Part shown: positions 44,511 to 52,700 of the stretch, in pieces | Layout: each line of letters opens with the position of its first letter | How positions within the stretch are numbered: position 1 is the stretch's first letter | Origin: Pseudoxanthomonas gei | Lineage (GTDB): Bacteria > Pseudomonadota > Gammaproteobacteria > Xanthomonadales > Xanthomonadaceae | DNA length: 64,000 bases | Assembly: GCF_010119615.1 (NCBI RefSeq) | Contig: NZ_QOVG01000001.1 | Location: 186,001-250,000, forward strand | Direction: 5' to 3' | Translations under genes and position numbers: made by a program | The notes under the pieces: generated by a model | The model's input: only the letters and a program-made list of their open reading frames with translations | Told to the model about the DNA's origin: nothing | Database searches by the model: none

Positions 44511-45277
44511 TTCAGGTCCTTGGCGCAGCGGAAACCCATGTTGGCGGTGGTGTCTTCCGCATTGAGCGAGGACAGCATCGCCACCCGCATCAGCACCGCA
44601 TAGTTGTCGCGGTCATCCATCGACAGCGCGCCGGCGCCGCAGAACTTCGCGTTGTCGGCATCGCCCTGGTTGCGGTTGTCGCCAGCCACCAGCAACGAGG
44701 AAAAATCCTCGGTCCATTCCCACACCAGCCCGTGCAGGTCCTGCACGCCGTAGGCGTTGGGCGCCTGCAGCCCCGTGCGTGCCAGGGCCTGGTTGGAGGG
44801 GTGCGAATACCAGCGCAGGATACGCTCGCGCCACGCTGGGTCGCGGCGCGCGTCGCGCCGTGTTTCATCGGCCGCCGCCGCGTATTCCCATTCGTCCCAG
44901 CTCGGCAGCCTTGCGTCCTGGGCCTCGCAATAGGCCTGGGCTGCGAACCAGCTGACCTGGACCACCGGCTGTTGCGGCAGGGCCTTGGCGCCCAGCGCAT
45001 CGGCGCTTGTCCAGTGCGAGAGATAGCGTGGTTCGGCGAACACCCGCGCCACCCGATCGCGACGCCATTGCGGCTGCGAGCGCACGAAGGCCAGGAATTC
45101 GGCATTGGTGACCGGCTTGCGCATCAGCGCGAACGGGGCGATGCGGGTGGCGCCCTTGCGGTCCTCGTACTTCAGCGCGGTGCGGAAGTTGCCGCCCGGC
45201 AGCTGCGCGTAGTCCGCGGCGCCGACCGCCAGGCCGGCGAGGGGAATCAGCAGCAGCACTGCCGCCAGGCGGCGCAT
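44507..45277 (-). CDS. nirV: NirV-like formylglycine-generating-enzyme-fold protein
   Basis: A 256-aa exported protein (signal peptide to about residue 20) of the FGE-sulfatase/SUMF1 fold: LMRKPVTNAEFLAFVRS, PVVQVSWFAAQAYCEAQ, RLPSWDEWEYAAAAD, GLVWEWTEDFSS and the terminal NMGFRCAKD. Genes of this type adjacent to nirK are called nirV; their function is not established. It follows nirK by three bases. Confidence 0.88.
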   Translation of the reverse strand: MRRLAAVLLLIPLAGLAVGAADYAQLPGGNFRTALKYEDRKGATRIAPFALMRKPVTNAEFLAFVRSQPQWRRDRVARVFAEPRYLSHWTSADALGAKALPQQPVVQVSWFAAQAYCEAQDARLPSWDEWEYAAAADETRRDARRDPAWRERILRWYSHPSNQALARTGLQAPNAYGVQDLHGLVWEWTEDFSSLLVAGDNRNQGDADNAKFCGAGALSMDDRDNYAVLMRVAMLSSLNAEDTTANMGFRCAKDLK

Positions 45278-45280
45278 TGC

Positions 45281-46792
45281 CTAGTGACCTTCCGAGGCGT
45301 TGGCGGGCTTGGCCTTGCGGGCCGCTGCGGCCTCTTCCTTGGTCACGTGGCCGCCGGGGTTGCCCCAGCTGTTGAGGACGTAGGTGGCCAGTTGCGCGAC
45401 CTCGTCATCGGTCAGCTGGTTCATCGGCGGCATGATCGAGTTGTAGTCCTTGCCGTTGACGGTCACCGGTCCCTGCAGTCCATGCAGCATCACGCTGGGC
45501 AGGCGCTTGGTGTCCGCGGCGATGTAGTCGGACTTGGCCAGCGGCGGGAACACCCCCGGCATGCCTTCGCCATTGGGCTGGTGGCAGGTGGCGCAGGTAC
45601 CGTTGAACAGGTCCTTGCCGGCGGCGATCTGCTCGGCCACGGTGAGTTCGCCGGCGTGCGCGGACTTGGCTGCCGTCGCCACGGCCGCCATGTTCGGCTG
45701 CGCGCGATTGCCCAGGTAGACGTAGTCCACTTCCTTGCCGGAGTAGATTGATTTGTTCTCGGGCCCATCGGCCTTGAGGATCGCCAGCGCACCCTTGTTG
45801 AAGGCGCGGAAGATGCTGTGGTCGACCAGCACGTAGCTGCCGGGCACCTCGAGGTGGAATTCCATCATCGCCGCGCCGCCCGAGGGAATCAGCGTGGTCT
45901 GCACATTTTCCTGGTAGTGCCGGCCGCCCTCGTACCAGACCTTGTCGAAGATCTCGCCGATGACGTGGAAGCTGGACACCAGGTTGGGGCCGCCGTTGCC
46001 CACGTACAGGCGCACGTTGTCGCCGACATGTGCGGTCAAGGCGCTGTCGCCGGTGAGCGAACCTTCCTTGCCGTTGAACAGCACGTAGGTCGGGTGCTCG
46101 TCGATGGCTTTTTCCATGTCGAACGGTTGCAGGCCCTTCTCACGGTATTTGCCGGTGGTGTAGAAGTCGCCCTGCATCACGTAGTACTCCTTGTCGACCG
46201 GCGGCAGGCCCTCCGGCGGTTCGATCAGGATCAGGCCGTACATGCCGTTGGCGATGTGCATGCCGACCGGCGCGGTGGCGCAGTGGTACACATAAAGGCC
46301 GGCATTGAGCGCCTTGAAGGTGAAGCGCGAGGAATGACCCGGCGCGGTGAAGCTGGAGGCCGCGCCGCCACCGGGACCGGTGACGCCATGCAGGTCGATG
46401 TTATGCGGCATCTTCGATTCGGGCATGTTGCGCAGGTGGAATTCCACCGTGTCGCCCTGGCGCACGCGGATGAAGCTGCCCGGCACGGTGCCGCCGAAGG
46501 TCCAGAAGGTGTAGCTGACGCCTTCTGAAATCTCCATCTCCTTTTCGATCACGTCCAGGGTGACGATGACCTTGGCCGGCGCGGTACGCCCGGTGGCCGG
46601 TGGCACGTGCGGCGGCGAGGTCAGGATCGCGTCGACCGGCTTGCCCTGTGGCGGGCCGAAGTCGCCCTTGCGCGAGCCTCCGGAGTCGGTGGACGCCGTG
46701 GTGGTCGCAGGCTTGTCGTCGCCGCGGCACGCCGACAGCGTGAGTACGGTTGCGGCCAGGACCAGCGCCAGGTAGCGGCTAGCGTGCTTCAT
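45281..46792 (-). CDS. nirK: copper nitrite reductase NirK with C-terminal cytochrome c domain
   Basis: A 503-aa enzyme reducing nitrite to NO in the periplasm. Two cupredoxin domains hold type 1 copper ligands H130, C171, H179, M184, type 2 ligands H135, H170, H325, and the catalytic D133 and H276. A C-terminal cytochrome c domain (about 380-480) has CATCH (C400, C403, H404) and IMPPM. This three-domain plan is that of the Ralstonia-type haem-fused NirK. The signal sequence ends in LTLSAC, a lipobox, so the protein is probably lipid-anchored. ATG overlaps the upstream cupin stop. Confidence 0.96.
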   Translation of the reverse strand: MKHASRYLALVLAATVLTLSACRGDDKPATTTASTDSGGSRKGDFGPPQGKPVDAILTSPPHVPPATGRTAPAKVIVTLDVIEKEMEISEGVSYTFWTFGGTVPGSFIRVRQGDTVEFHLRNMPESKMPHNIDLHGVTGPGGGAASSFTAPGHSSRFTFKALNAGLYVYHCATAPVGMHIANGMYGLILIEPPEGLPPVDKEYYVMQGDFYTTGKYREKGLQPFDMEKAIDEHPTYVLFNGKEGSLTGDSALTAHVGDNVRLYVGNGGPNLVSSFHVIGEIFDKVWYEGGRHYQENVQTTLIPSGGAAMMEFHLEVPGSYVLVDHSIFRAFNKGALAILKADGPENKSIYSGKEVDYVYLGNRAQPNMAAVATAAKSAHAGELTVAEQIAAGKDLFNGTCATCHQPNGEGMPGVFPPLAKSDYIAADTKRLPSVMLHGLQGPVTVNGKDYNSIMPPMNQLTDDEVAQLATYVLNSWGNPGGHVTKEEAAAARKAKPANASEGH

Positions 46793-47208
46793 GCGGATTC
46801 CCCTTGGAGTTTGCGATGCTTGCTGGCCTTTGCGTGCGCGTGCCCGGCAGCGAGCGCATCGGCCTTGGTGGCGTGAACTGTGCCCGGCGCGGTTTCCGGC
46901 GGGGCATAGACGGTGTACAGGCGCATCGGCTTGTCGCCGGTGTTGACCAGGTTGTGGCGGGTGCCGGCGGGAACCGAGATCAGCGACCCTTTCGCGACCG
47001 CAGATGCCACGCCTTTCAGTTGCACCTGGCCCTTGCCCTTCACCAGGACCAGCAACTGGTCGTTGCCGGCATGGGCCTCCTCGCCGATGTCCTCACCCGG
47101 CTGCAGGCACATCACCACCACCTGCGAATGGGCATTGGTGAGCACTTCGCGGCGGAAGTCGTTGTTGGTTTTCGCCAGCTTCCTGATGTCTTTGTTGAAC
47201 AGGGGCAT
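46789..47208 (-). CDS. cupin-domain protein, first gene of the nirK operon
   Basis: A 139-aa cytosolic protein with one cupin barrel: [48 protein letters not shown]. Possible metal ligands are the H in EEAHAGNDQ and the H in TRHNL. AAGGAG sits seven bases before ATG 47208. No enzyme activity can be assigned; its overlap with nirK suggests a role tied to nitrite reduction, perhaps sensing or protection. Confidence 0.85.
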   Translation of the reverse strand: MPLFNKDIRKLAKTNNDFRREVLTNAHSQVVVMCLQPGEDIGEEAHAGNDQLLVLVKGKGQVQLKGVASAVAKGSLISVPAGTRHNLVNTGDKPMRLYTVYAPPETAPGTVHATKADALAAGHAHAKASKHRKLQGESA

Positions 47209-47310
47209 GTCGGGCTCCTTGTCGGGCCGTCGAGGTGGCCGGGATGGTCGCTTCACACGGTGCGGGCACAGCCTGCAGTGGCAAGGTACTGCCACCGGGC
47301 ACGGCCGCCT

Positions 47311-47324
47311 TTGATCTGGATCAA
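47311..47324 (-). promoter_or_regulatory. FNR box upstream of the cupin-nirK operon
   Basis: TTGATCTGGATCAA, perfect FNR palindrome, 103 bp before the cupin start. Same 14 bases as the ccoN box. Confidence 0.85.
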
Positions 47325-47369
47325 GCCCCGCCAGTCAATCGCGGCAGGCAGGTCCTGGCTGCGCCCGGC

Positions 47370-47383
47370 TTGACCCAGGTCAA
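47370..47383. promoter_or_regulatory. DNR/NNR-type box
   Basis: TTGACCCAGGTCAA, a perfect palindrome whose inner base pair (TTGAC/GTCAA) departs from FNR (TTGAT/ATCAA) toward the variant associated with NO-responsive Dnr/Nnr regulators. Could serve either divergent gene. Confidence 0.65.
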
Positions 47384-47425
47384 CCGCCGGACGCCTTTCA
47401 CGAAGGTGCAATGCACCCTGCAGGC

Positions 47426-47439
47426 TTGACCTGGGTCAT
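47426..47439. promoter_or_regulatory. second DNR/NNR-type box
   Basis: TTGACCTGGGTCAT, one mismatch from a perfect TTGAC-N4-GTCAA palindrome, 56 bp from the box at 47370. It lies about 84 bp before a possible ATG at 47510 and 232 bp before ATG 47658 on the plus strand. Confidence 0.55.
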
Positions 47440-47509
47440 GGCCTGCGCAGCTGCCCGGTGGTCTGCTGGTGCCGCACATTGAATGCCAGTGGCGAGCGAG
47501 GGCAGGGCG

Positions 47510-47677
47510 ATGACAGACGAGTTGTGTTGGGAAGGCTTCGCATGGATGGCCGGGTCGGGTATCCGCGAAGCTCTTGATGCCGCCGGCGTCGACTGCGTCG
47601 CCATGGATGGCAGCCCTGCATTCACGCACTCGGGAATTCCTGCGGAGGACGATGCGCATGAGCCGGCCCGCTCTTGA
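47510..47677 (+). CDS. possible 55-aa ORF ahead of the DUF6522-like gene
   Basis: ATG 47510 to a TGA at 47675-47677, overlapping the next gene by 20 bp. It encodes MTDELCWEGFAWMAGSG and ends in an acidic tail. Acceptable position behind two DNR-type boxes, but no homology that I recognise and only a weak ribosome binding site. May be untranslated leader. Confidence 0.25.
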   Translation: MTDELCWEGFAWMAGSGIREALDAAGVDCVAMDGSPAFTHSGIPAEDDAHEPARS

Positions 47678-47930
47678 GCGCGCCATGCTGGGGCGTACCG
47701 GACCGGGTGCCGGCGGACGGGAAATGGAGATCGATGCCGGCATCATTGCCACCGGGATGGGGCTGGAACCGGCCCGGGTGCAAGCCTTGATGCAGAGCGG
47801 GAAGATTACCGTGCTGTGCGAGCGCGGCACCGGCGAGGACCTGGGCTGTCACCGCATCACCTTCCATCATGGCGGGCGACGTTTCCGCATCCTCATCGAT
47901 GCCTCGGGACGCATTTTCGCCTCAGCATGA
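47658..47930 (+). CDS. small DUF6522-like protein
   Basis: A 90-aa protein; GGAGG lies nine bases upstream of ATG 47658. The segment MEIDAGIIATGMGLEPARVQ, LMQSGKITVLCERGTGEDLGCHRITF and FRILIDASGRI matches my recollection of DUF6522, small proteins found near NO and nitrite genes in alphaproteobacteria and others. Two cysteines (CERG, LGCH) and a His are possible metal ligands. Regulated probably by the DNR-type boxes upstream. Function unknown. Confidence 0.7.
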   Translation: MSRPALERAMLGRTGPGAGGREMEIDAGIIATGMGLEPARVQALMQSGKITVLCERGTGEDLGCHRITFHHGGRRFRILIDASGRIFASA

Positions 47931-47948
47931 AGCCGCCTTCGTGGTGGC

Positions 47949-48350
47949 TCACGCCTGCCAGTAATGCAGCCACCCCAGCGGGTGATGGGCCAGTGCGATG
48001 CCGATGATCGCCAGGTAGACCAGGGTGGCCGCGGCAAGGCAGCAGGCCCGGGTGCGACGGGTGCGGCCGCGCTTCAAGGCCATGCTGCCCAGCACCACGT
48101 ACACGACCAGCAATACCAGCTTGGTGCCTAGCCAGCCATTGCCGAACATCGCCCAGGGCAGGACCGTGAGCAGCATCATCGCCGCGGTCAACAGGGTGGT
48201 GTCGATGGCATAACTGGTCCAGCGCACCGGCAGCGACTGCGGCCAGCGCGCGCCGGCCATCACGCCGACGCCACGCAATGCAAACAGGGCGCCACTCAGC
48301 ACGATCATCAGTACGTGCACGTATTTGATCTGCGGATAGAACTCGATCAT
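47949..48350 (-). CDS. SirB2-family membrane protein
   Basis: A 133-aa four-helix membrane protein. IKYVHVLMIVLSGALFALRG, TSYAIDTTLLTAAMMLLTVLP and LGTKLVLLVVYVVLGSMAL fit the SirB/invasion-gene-expression-upregulator (SirB2) family, whose buried H-V-x-x-v motif resembles haem-ligating membrane proteins. Despite the name, no role in invasion is implied. ATG 48350. It lies between nnrS and the DUF6522-like gene, suggesting a role in NO or redox handling. Confidence 0.8.
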   Translation of the reverse strand: MIEFYPQIKYVHVLMIVLSGALFALRGVGVMAGARWPQSLPVRWTSYAIDTTLLTAAMMLLTVLPWAMFGNGWLGTKLVLLVVYVVLGSMALKRGRTRRTRACCLAAATLVYLAIIGIALAHHPLGWLHYWQA

Positions 48351-48469
48351 TGCTTTAAAGAAACTCCTGGATTTGTTCTGTGTGCCCGTTTGTCTGAGCA
48401 TCGATAGCAGGACCAGGAAGGCGGGAGGCGGAGGCGGAAGTCATAAGCATTCACAGCCTGCCGTCGCCC

Positions 48470-49693
48470 TCACCCCGGCTTCCCATCCGCGCGTGGGCTC
48501 AGGTAGATGCGGCCGATGCGCACCAGCCAAGGCAGGAAGGCGAGGAGCCAGCCGCACGCGGCCAATGCCTGCCAGGCGCCGGTATCGGCTGATATTTCGG
48601 CGGCCACGCGCATCACCGCCACCAGCTGGATGGCCGCGAACGCGAACCACGCCGCGGCGGGCATCTGCAGCGGCCTGCCGGAATGGCCCTGGGTGACCCG
48701 GGTGACCATGGCGATGAGGATGCTGCCGAAAAATCCTATGAAAAGCGCATGCGCCGGGCCGCGGCCCAGCCAGTACACGCCGGTCATCGCGTAGGCGATG
48801 CTCTGGGTCGAATACAGCCAGAACGCCAGCGGCAACCAGGCCAGTCCGATGAACAACACGCCAAGCAGCCCGGGTTTGGGTCCCCGCGGCCACCAGCGCC
48901 AGCACATCGTCGCGAACAGCATCAACAAGGGGACGTCCACCAGCCACGACCACGCATAGGCGTGGGTCAGTTCCAGCACCAGGTGCGCCAGGCACAACGG
49001 CCAGAACGCCGCCAGCAACCACAGCGGCCGCCAAGGCGTGTAGCCGGCCACCGAGCCGCCAGCGAAGAACGGGAACATGCGATGGGCCACGGTCACGTAG
49101 ACCGGCAGCAGCAGGCCGAAAGTGCCGAGCTTGATGCTGGCGAACACCCACAGTGGCGAGCCGCCGAACACGAACAACACGAAGCCCACCAGGCCCGCAT
49201 AGCCAAGCACCAGGGCCGCGAAGCACGAGCGTGCATGCCAGGTGGCTCCGCGTTCGCGCCACAGCAACGGCGCCAGCGTCACCAGACCGGCGCTCCAGCC
49301 GGCGATCGTCATCAGCAGTCCGACCACGATGCCTGCTTCCCAGCCCATTGCGCCCAGCAGCGTTGCCAGCTGGCCACCGAACAGGCCGATGCCAACCGGC
49401 AGGTAACGCCAGCGTTCGAACTCCGGCAATCCCATCCAGCGCGGGAACGTCGTCAGCAGGAAGCCGAAGATGAAACTGGGCAGCACCTGGTACTGCATCA
49501 CGAACGCATGCAGCCATCCCGCATACGGCGCGGGCTGCGGCATCGCCAGCACCGGCCAGCGCGCGGCGACCAGCCAGGCGCTCCACCACAGCATCGCCAG
49601 AAGCAGGTTGCTGGCGCCGACGAAGAACATCAGCCGGTGTGGTGCCTGCGCCAGCAGGCGTGGCGACAGTGCGGCCGCCGCTGAATCAGCCAC
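48470..49693 (-). CDS. nnrS: NnrS-family membrane protein
   Basis: A 407-aa haem- and copper-containing membrane protein with about 12 helices, linked in other bacteria to resistance against nitric oxide-derived damage to iron. Family stretches: HRLMFFVGASNLLLAMLWW, HAFVMQYQVLPSFIFGFLLT, PVYVTVAHRMFPFFAGG, GPAHALFIGFFGSILIAMVTRV. GTG 49693 overlaps the stop of the small gene upstream by eight bases (GTGGCTGA), so the two are translationally coupled. Confidence 0.92.
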   Translation of the reverse strand: MADSAAAALSPRLLAQAPHRLMFFVGASNLLLAMLWWSAWLVAARWPVLAMPQPAPYAGWLHAFVMQYQVLPSFIFGFLLTTFPRWMGLPEFERWRYLPVGIGLFGGQLATLLGAMGWEAGIVVGLLMTIAGWSAGLVTLAPLLWRERGATWHARSCFAALVLGYAGLVGFVLFVFGGSPLWVFASIKLGTFGLLLPVYVTVAHRMFPFFAGGSVAGYTPWRPLWLLAAFWPLCLAHLVLELTHAYAWSWLVDVPLLMLFATMCWRWWPRGPKPGLLGVLFIGLAWLPLAFWLYSTQSIAYAMTGVYWLGRGPAHALFIGFFGSILIAMVTRVTQGHSGRPLQMPAAAWFAFAAIQLVAVMRVAAEISADTGAWQALAACGWLLAFLPWLVRIGRIYLSPRADGKPG

Positions 49694-49922
49694 CGCAGCC
49701 GCCGCAGCATTCCGAAGGCACGCGCACGAGCTGATCCTGTGCACCGCCGACGCCTGCCTGGCGCAGGCAGGCCAGCAACTCGGCTTCGGTGGCCACCGAG
49801 GAAATCCTCAGCGCCGAGGCAGCCTGGTCGAAATCCACGACCATGGCCGGGTCAAGTTCGGCGATGGCGCGCTCTATCGCGGCGATATCCGGCGTGCCCT
49901 GGGTGCTGAGTGTGTACTGCAT
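49686..49922 (-). CDS. small HMA-like protein with CCGGCGG tail, coupled to nnrS
   Basis: A 78-aa protein; AGGAGA precedes ATG 49922. The body (DIAAIERAIAELDPAMVVDF, ALRISSVATEAELLACLRQAG) reads like a beta-alpha-beta-beta-alpha-beta ferredoxin fold of the heavy-metal-associated type, but without the usual MxCxxC loop; instead the metal-binding cysteines are at the end, CCGGCGG, plus ACLRQ. Suggested role: copper or iron handling for NnrS or NO reductase. I know of no name for it. Confidence 0.8.
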   Translation of the reverse strand: MQYTLSTQGTPDIAAIERAIAELDPAMVVDFDQAASALRISSVATEAELLACLRQAGVGGAQDQLVRVPSECCGGCGG

Positions 49923-49951
49923 GCTCTGGTTCTCCTGTTGCGGAAAGTTTG

Positions 49952-49996
49952 AAAAAAAAGGCGCTCGACGGCCCGGGCGAACCGGGCCATCGCCCG
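49952..49996 (-). terminator. probable terminator after norB
   Basis: On the minus strand a 7-bp stem (49990-49996 with 49974-49980) begins two bases after the norB stop, and eight T residues (49959-49952) follow after a further GC-rich stretch. If active, the 78-aa gene and nnrS need a separate promoter or read-through. Confidence 0.5.
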
Positions 49997-49997
49997 G

Positions 49998-52325
49998 TCA
50001 GGGATCGCCAGCCTCGACCTCGCCGCCCAACGCCACTTCACGTGTCGGCGCGATCCACAGCCGCAGCACGAACCAGGCCAGGGCCACGGCGCCGATGCTG
50101 AAGATGGTGTCGCCCGGGACCCGCATCCACACCAGCATCTCCACGATCGGCCGCTGCATGAACTCGGCCGAACGCGCGTAGGCATAGCCGTGTTCCAGCG
50201 TGGCCAGCAGTTGCATGATGCCGAGCGGCAACAGGGTCAGCAGGGCCATCAGGGTCAGGCCGATGTTGAGGCTCCAGAAGGCGACCTTGAGCGGCCTCGA
50301 ATCCCAGACCATCTGTCCACGCAGCCCGCGCAGGCAGAACAGCATCAGCGCGATGCCGAGCATGCCGTACACGCCGAACATCGCCGTGTGCCCGTGCAGC
50401 GGGGTCAGGTTGAGGCCCTGCATGTAGTAAAGCGACAGCGGCGGGTTGATCAGGAATCCGAACAATCCGGCGCCGACCAGGTTCCAGAACGACACCGCGA
50501 TGAAGAACATCACCGGCCAGCGGTAACGCGCCATCCACGGCGTCGACTTGCCCAGCTTGAAGCTGTGGTAGGCCTCGAAGCCGATATAGGCCAGCGGCAC
50601 CACTTCCAGCGCACTGAAACTCGCACCCAGCGCCACCACCGCCGTCGGCGTGCCGACGAAGTAGAGGTGATGCAGGGTGCCGAGCACGCCACCAGCCATG
50701 AATACGATGGTCGCGAACAGCACGGCGGCCGAGGCGGTGCTTGCCTTGATCAGGCCCAGGCGGCTGAAGATCAGTCCCATCACTGCGGTGGCGAAAACTT
50801 CGAAGAAGCCTTCGACCCACAGGTGCACCAGCCACCAGCGCCAGTATTCGACTTCGGAGATATGGGTGTGTTCGCCCCACATCAGCGCCGCGCCGAAGAA
50901 CAGGCCGATGGCGGCGGTGGATGCGAACAGCAGGGCGATGATCGGCTTGGAATCGGTGGCCGGACCACGCAGCACCGGCCACAGCGCACGGCCCACCATG
51001 ACCACCCAGAGCAGCAGACCCACGAACAGGAACCACTGCCAGAAACGGCCCATGTCGGCGTATTCCCAGCCCTGGTGGCCGAACCAGAAGTTGTTTTGCA
51101 GGCCCAGCTTCTGCATCACCGCGAACCACTGGCCGGTGAACGAGCCCACCACGATCACCAGCAGCGAGACGAACAGGAAGTTGACCCCGAAGCGCTGGAA
51201 TTTCGGTTCATGCCCCGACAACGCAGGAGCGATGTACAGGCCCGTGGCCAGCCAGGCCACCGCGATCCACAGTACCGCCAGTTGCGTATGCCAGGTGCGC
51301 GACAGGGAGTAGGGCAGGTATTCTGAAAGCGCGAAGCCGTAGGCCACCTGGCCTTCGACCTGGTAGTGCGCGGTGATCGCGCCCAGCAGGATCTGGCCCA
51401 GGAACAGCGCCAGCACCAGCCAGAAATACTTGGCCACCGCGCGCATCGACGGCGTGATGCGCAGGGTCGCCAGCGGGTCGCTGGCCGGAAGCTGGTGCGG
51501 TGCTTCCTCGCGGCTGTGGGTCACGGCGTAATGCCAGCCCAGCAGAGCGATGCCGGCAATCAGGAACAGCACGCTGAAGGCCGACCAGGCGAACAGCGGG
51601 GCAGGGGGGGTGTTGCCGACCAGCGGCTCGCTGGGCCAGTTGTTGGTGTAGGTCACGCGCTTGCTGGTGGCCGCATCGGCCGGAGAGGCCGCAGCGGCGC
51701 TGTCGCCGGCGCGTTCGGTGGTCGCCGCCCAGGCGGTCCACCAGAAGAACGCGGTCAGGGCGCGCCGGTGTTCCAGCGTGTCCACCGTGTCCTGCTTCAT
51801 GGCATAGGCTTCGCGCAGTTCCAGCGTGGCCGGGTCGTTGCCGAACAGGCTTTCGTAATGCGCGGCGACATTGGACAGCGCGGCGACGCGATCCTGGGTC
51901 AGGGTGATGGTCTGCGTTGCCGGGTCATAGGTGTTGACCCGGATCATCGCCTGCAGGCGGCTGCGCAAAGCGCCTTGCTCCTCGGCCGGCAACTGCGAGT
52001 AGGTGGCCATGCCGCCGTCGCGGCGCGCCCAGATATCCAGCACGCCCATCGCTTCGCGATGCAGCCAGTCGGCGCTCCAGTCCGGCGCGACGTAGCCGCC
52101 ATGGCCCCAGATGGAGCCCAGTTGCATGCCGCCCATGGATTGCCAGACCTGGCGGCCCTGCTCGATGTCGGCACGGGTGTAGATGACCGTGCCGTCTTCG
52201 GCAACGACGTTCTCCGGTACGGGCGGCGCGGCGCGGAAGATCTCGCCGCCGGCCCACAACAGCACGCTGAAGGATGCGATGAGCAGGACCACCAGGCCCA
52301 GCCATAGCTTGCGGGTATTGCCCAT
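49998..52325 (-). CDS. norB: quinol-dependent nitric oxide reductase (qNor)
   Basis: A 775-aa fused enzyme (also called NorZ) reducing two NO to N2O with electrons from quinol. The N-terminal periplasmic domain (about 35-240, YTRADIEQGRQVWQSMGGM, GHGGYVAPDWSADW) lacks the haem c of NorC; the rest is the 12-helix haem-copper-oxidase-like core with SRTWHTQLAVLWIAVAW, WGEHTHISEVEYWRWWLVHLWVEGF (given by parts) and GTLHHLYFVGTP. ATG 52325 has GGGAGAG upstream. An FNR/DNR-type box lies 57 bp before it. Completes nitrite to N2O reduction with NirK. Confidence 0.96.
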   Translation of the reverse strand: MGNTRKLWLGLVVLLIASFSVLLWAGGEIFRAAPPVPENVVAEDGTVIYTRADIEQGRQVWQSMGGMQLGSIWGHGGYVAPDWSADWLHREAMGVLDIWARRDGGMATYSQLPAEEQGALRSRLQAMIRVNTYDPATQTITLTQDRVAALSNVAAHYESLFGNDPATLELREAYAMKQDTVDTLEHRRALTAFFWWTAWAATTERAGDSAAAASPADAATSKRVTYTNNWPSEPLVGNTPPAPLFAWSAFSVLFLIAGIALLGWHYAVTHSREEAPHQLPASDPLATLRITPSMRAVAKYFWLVLALFLGQILLGAITAHYQVEGQVAYGFALSEYLPYSLSRTWHTQLAVLWIAVAWLATGLYIAPALSGHEPKFQRFGVNFLFVSLLVIVVGSFTGQWFAVMQKLGLQNNFWFGHQGWEYADMGRFWQWFLFVGLLLWVVMVGRALWPVLRGPATDSKPIIALLFASTAAIGLFFGAALMWGEHTHISEVEYWRWWLVHLWVEGFFEVFATAVMGLIFSRLGLIKASTASAAVLFATIVFMAGGVLGTLHHLYFVGTPTAVVALGASFSALEVVPLAYIGFEAYHSFKLGKSTPWMARYRWPVMFFIAVSFWNLVGAGLFGFLINPPLSLYYMQGLNLTPLHGHTAMFGVYGMLGIALMLFCLRGLRGQMVWDSRPLKVAFWSLNIGLTLMALLTLLPLGIMQLLATLEHGYAYARSAEFMQRPIVEMLVWMRVPGDTIFSIGAVALAWFVLRLWIAPTREVALGGEVEAGDP

Positions 52326-52381
52326 TGCAGCTCTCTCCCATGAGGTTTGCGGCATGGTCGGCCGGCGGCCCTCTGCGCGCC

Positions 52382-52395
52382 CTGACCTGGATCAA
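52382..52395 (-). promoter_or_regulatory. FNR/DNR-type box of norB
   Basis: CTGACCTGGATCAA: right half ATCAA perfect, left half CTGAC with a first-base mismatch to the TTGAC variant. Placed 57 bp before the norB start, like the ccoN box before its gene. Confidence 0.65.
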
Positions 52396-52469
52396 GTGCG
52401 CCGGTGACGGGGCCGATCGATGCCCCGGATGCCGCACCCTGCCGCTGGGGCTGACATCGCAAGTCAGGC

Positions 52470-52600
52470 GCAAGGCTCCGGATCCCGGCCGCAAGGCTCC
52501 AGAGCCTTGCGTGCGAGTCTTTTTCCTTGCGCGCGAGTCTTTTTGCCTTGCGCACGGTGCTCGGGAACCTTGCGCGCAAGGCTCGGCGCCTTGGAGGGCA
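52470..52600. repeat. GCAAGG/CCTTGC repeat array
   Basis: Within the 375-bp gap before norB, GCAAGGCTCC recurs near 52479 and 52491, and CCTTGCGYGCGAGTCTTTTT recurs at 52505 and 52525, with degenerate copies at 52546 and 52568 (spacing 20, 21, 22 bp). It includes an inverted pair at 52491-52510 (9-bp arms) and a perfect 14-bp palindrome CCTTGCGCGCAAGG at 52568-52581. No gene explains it. The rest of 52326-52700 shows only the norB promoter region. Confidence 0.75.
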
Positions 52601-52700
52601 GCTGTGGGGTGCAGCCCGCAAAGAGTTCCGCAGACTGCATGGCGGCTGGGGGAGCAGGCTCGGGCGTGGATTCGCCGATACCGCCAGTTGCACTATCGGC

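Larger units (their letters stand above)
47209..47657 (+). other. 449-bp regulatory region between nirK operon and DUF6522-like gene
   Basis: This divergent region holds three FNR/DNR-type palindromes (47311, 47370, 47426, listed separately) and one possible small ORF (47510-47677). Apart from these nothing gene-like is evident. Confidence 0.6.

Noticed and set aside
49998-52325. Two-subunit cytochrome-c-dependent NO reductase
   Set aside because: The protein is a single 775-aa chain with an N-terminal extension lacking CxxCH, so it is quinol-type; no norC gene is present.
52470-52600. CRISPR array
   Set aside because: Units are about 20-22 bp with no spacers of constant length between identical repeats, copies degrade quickly and no cas genes are present.
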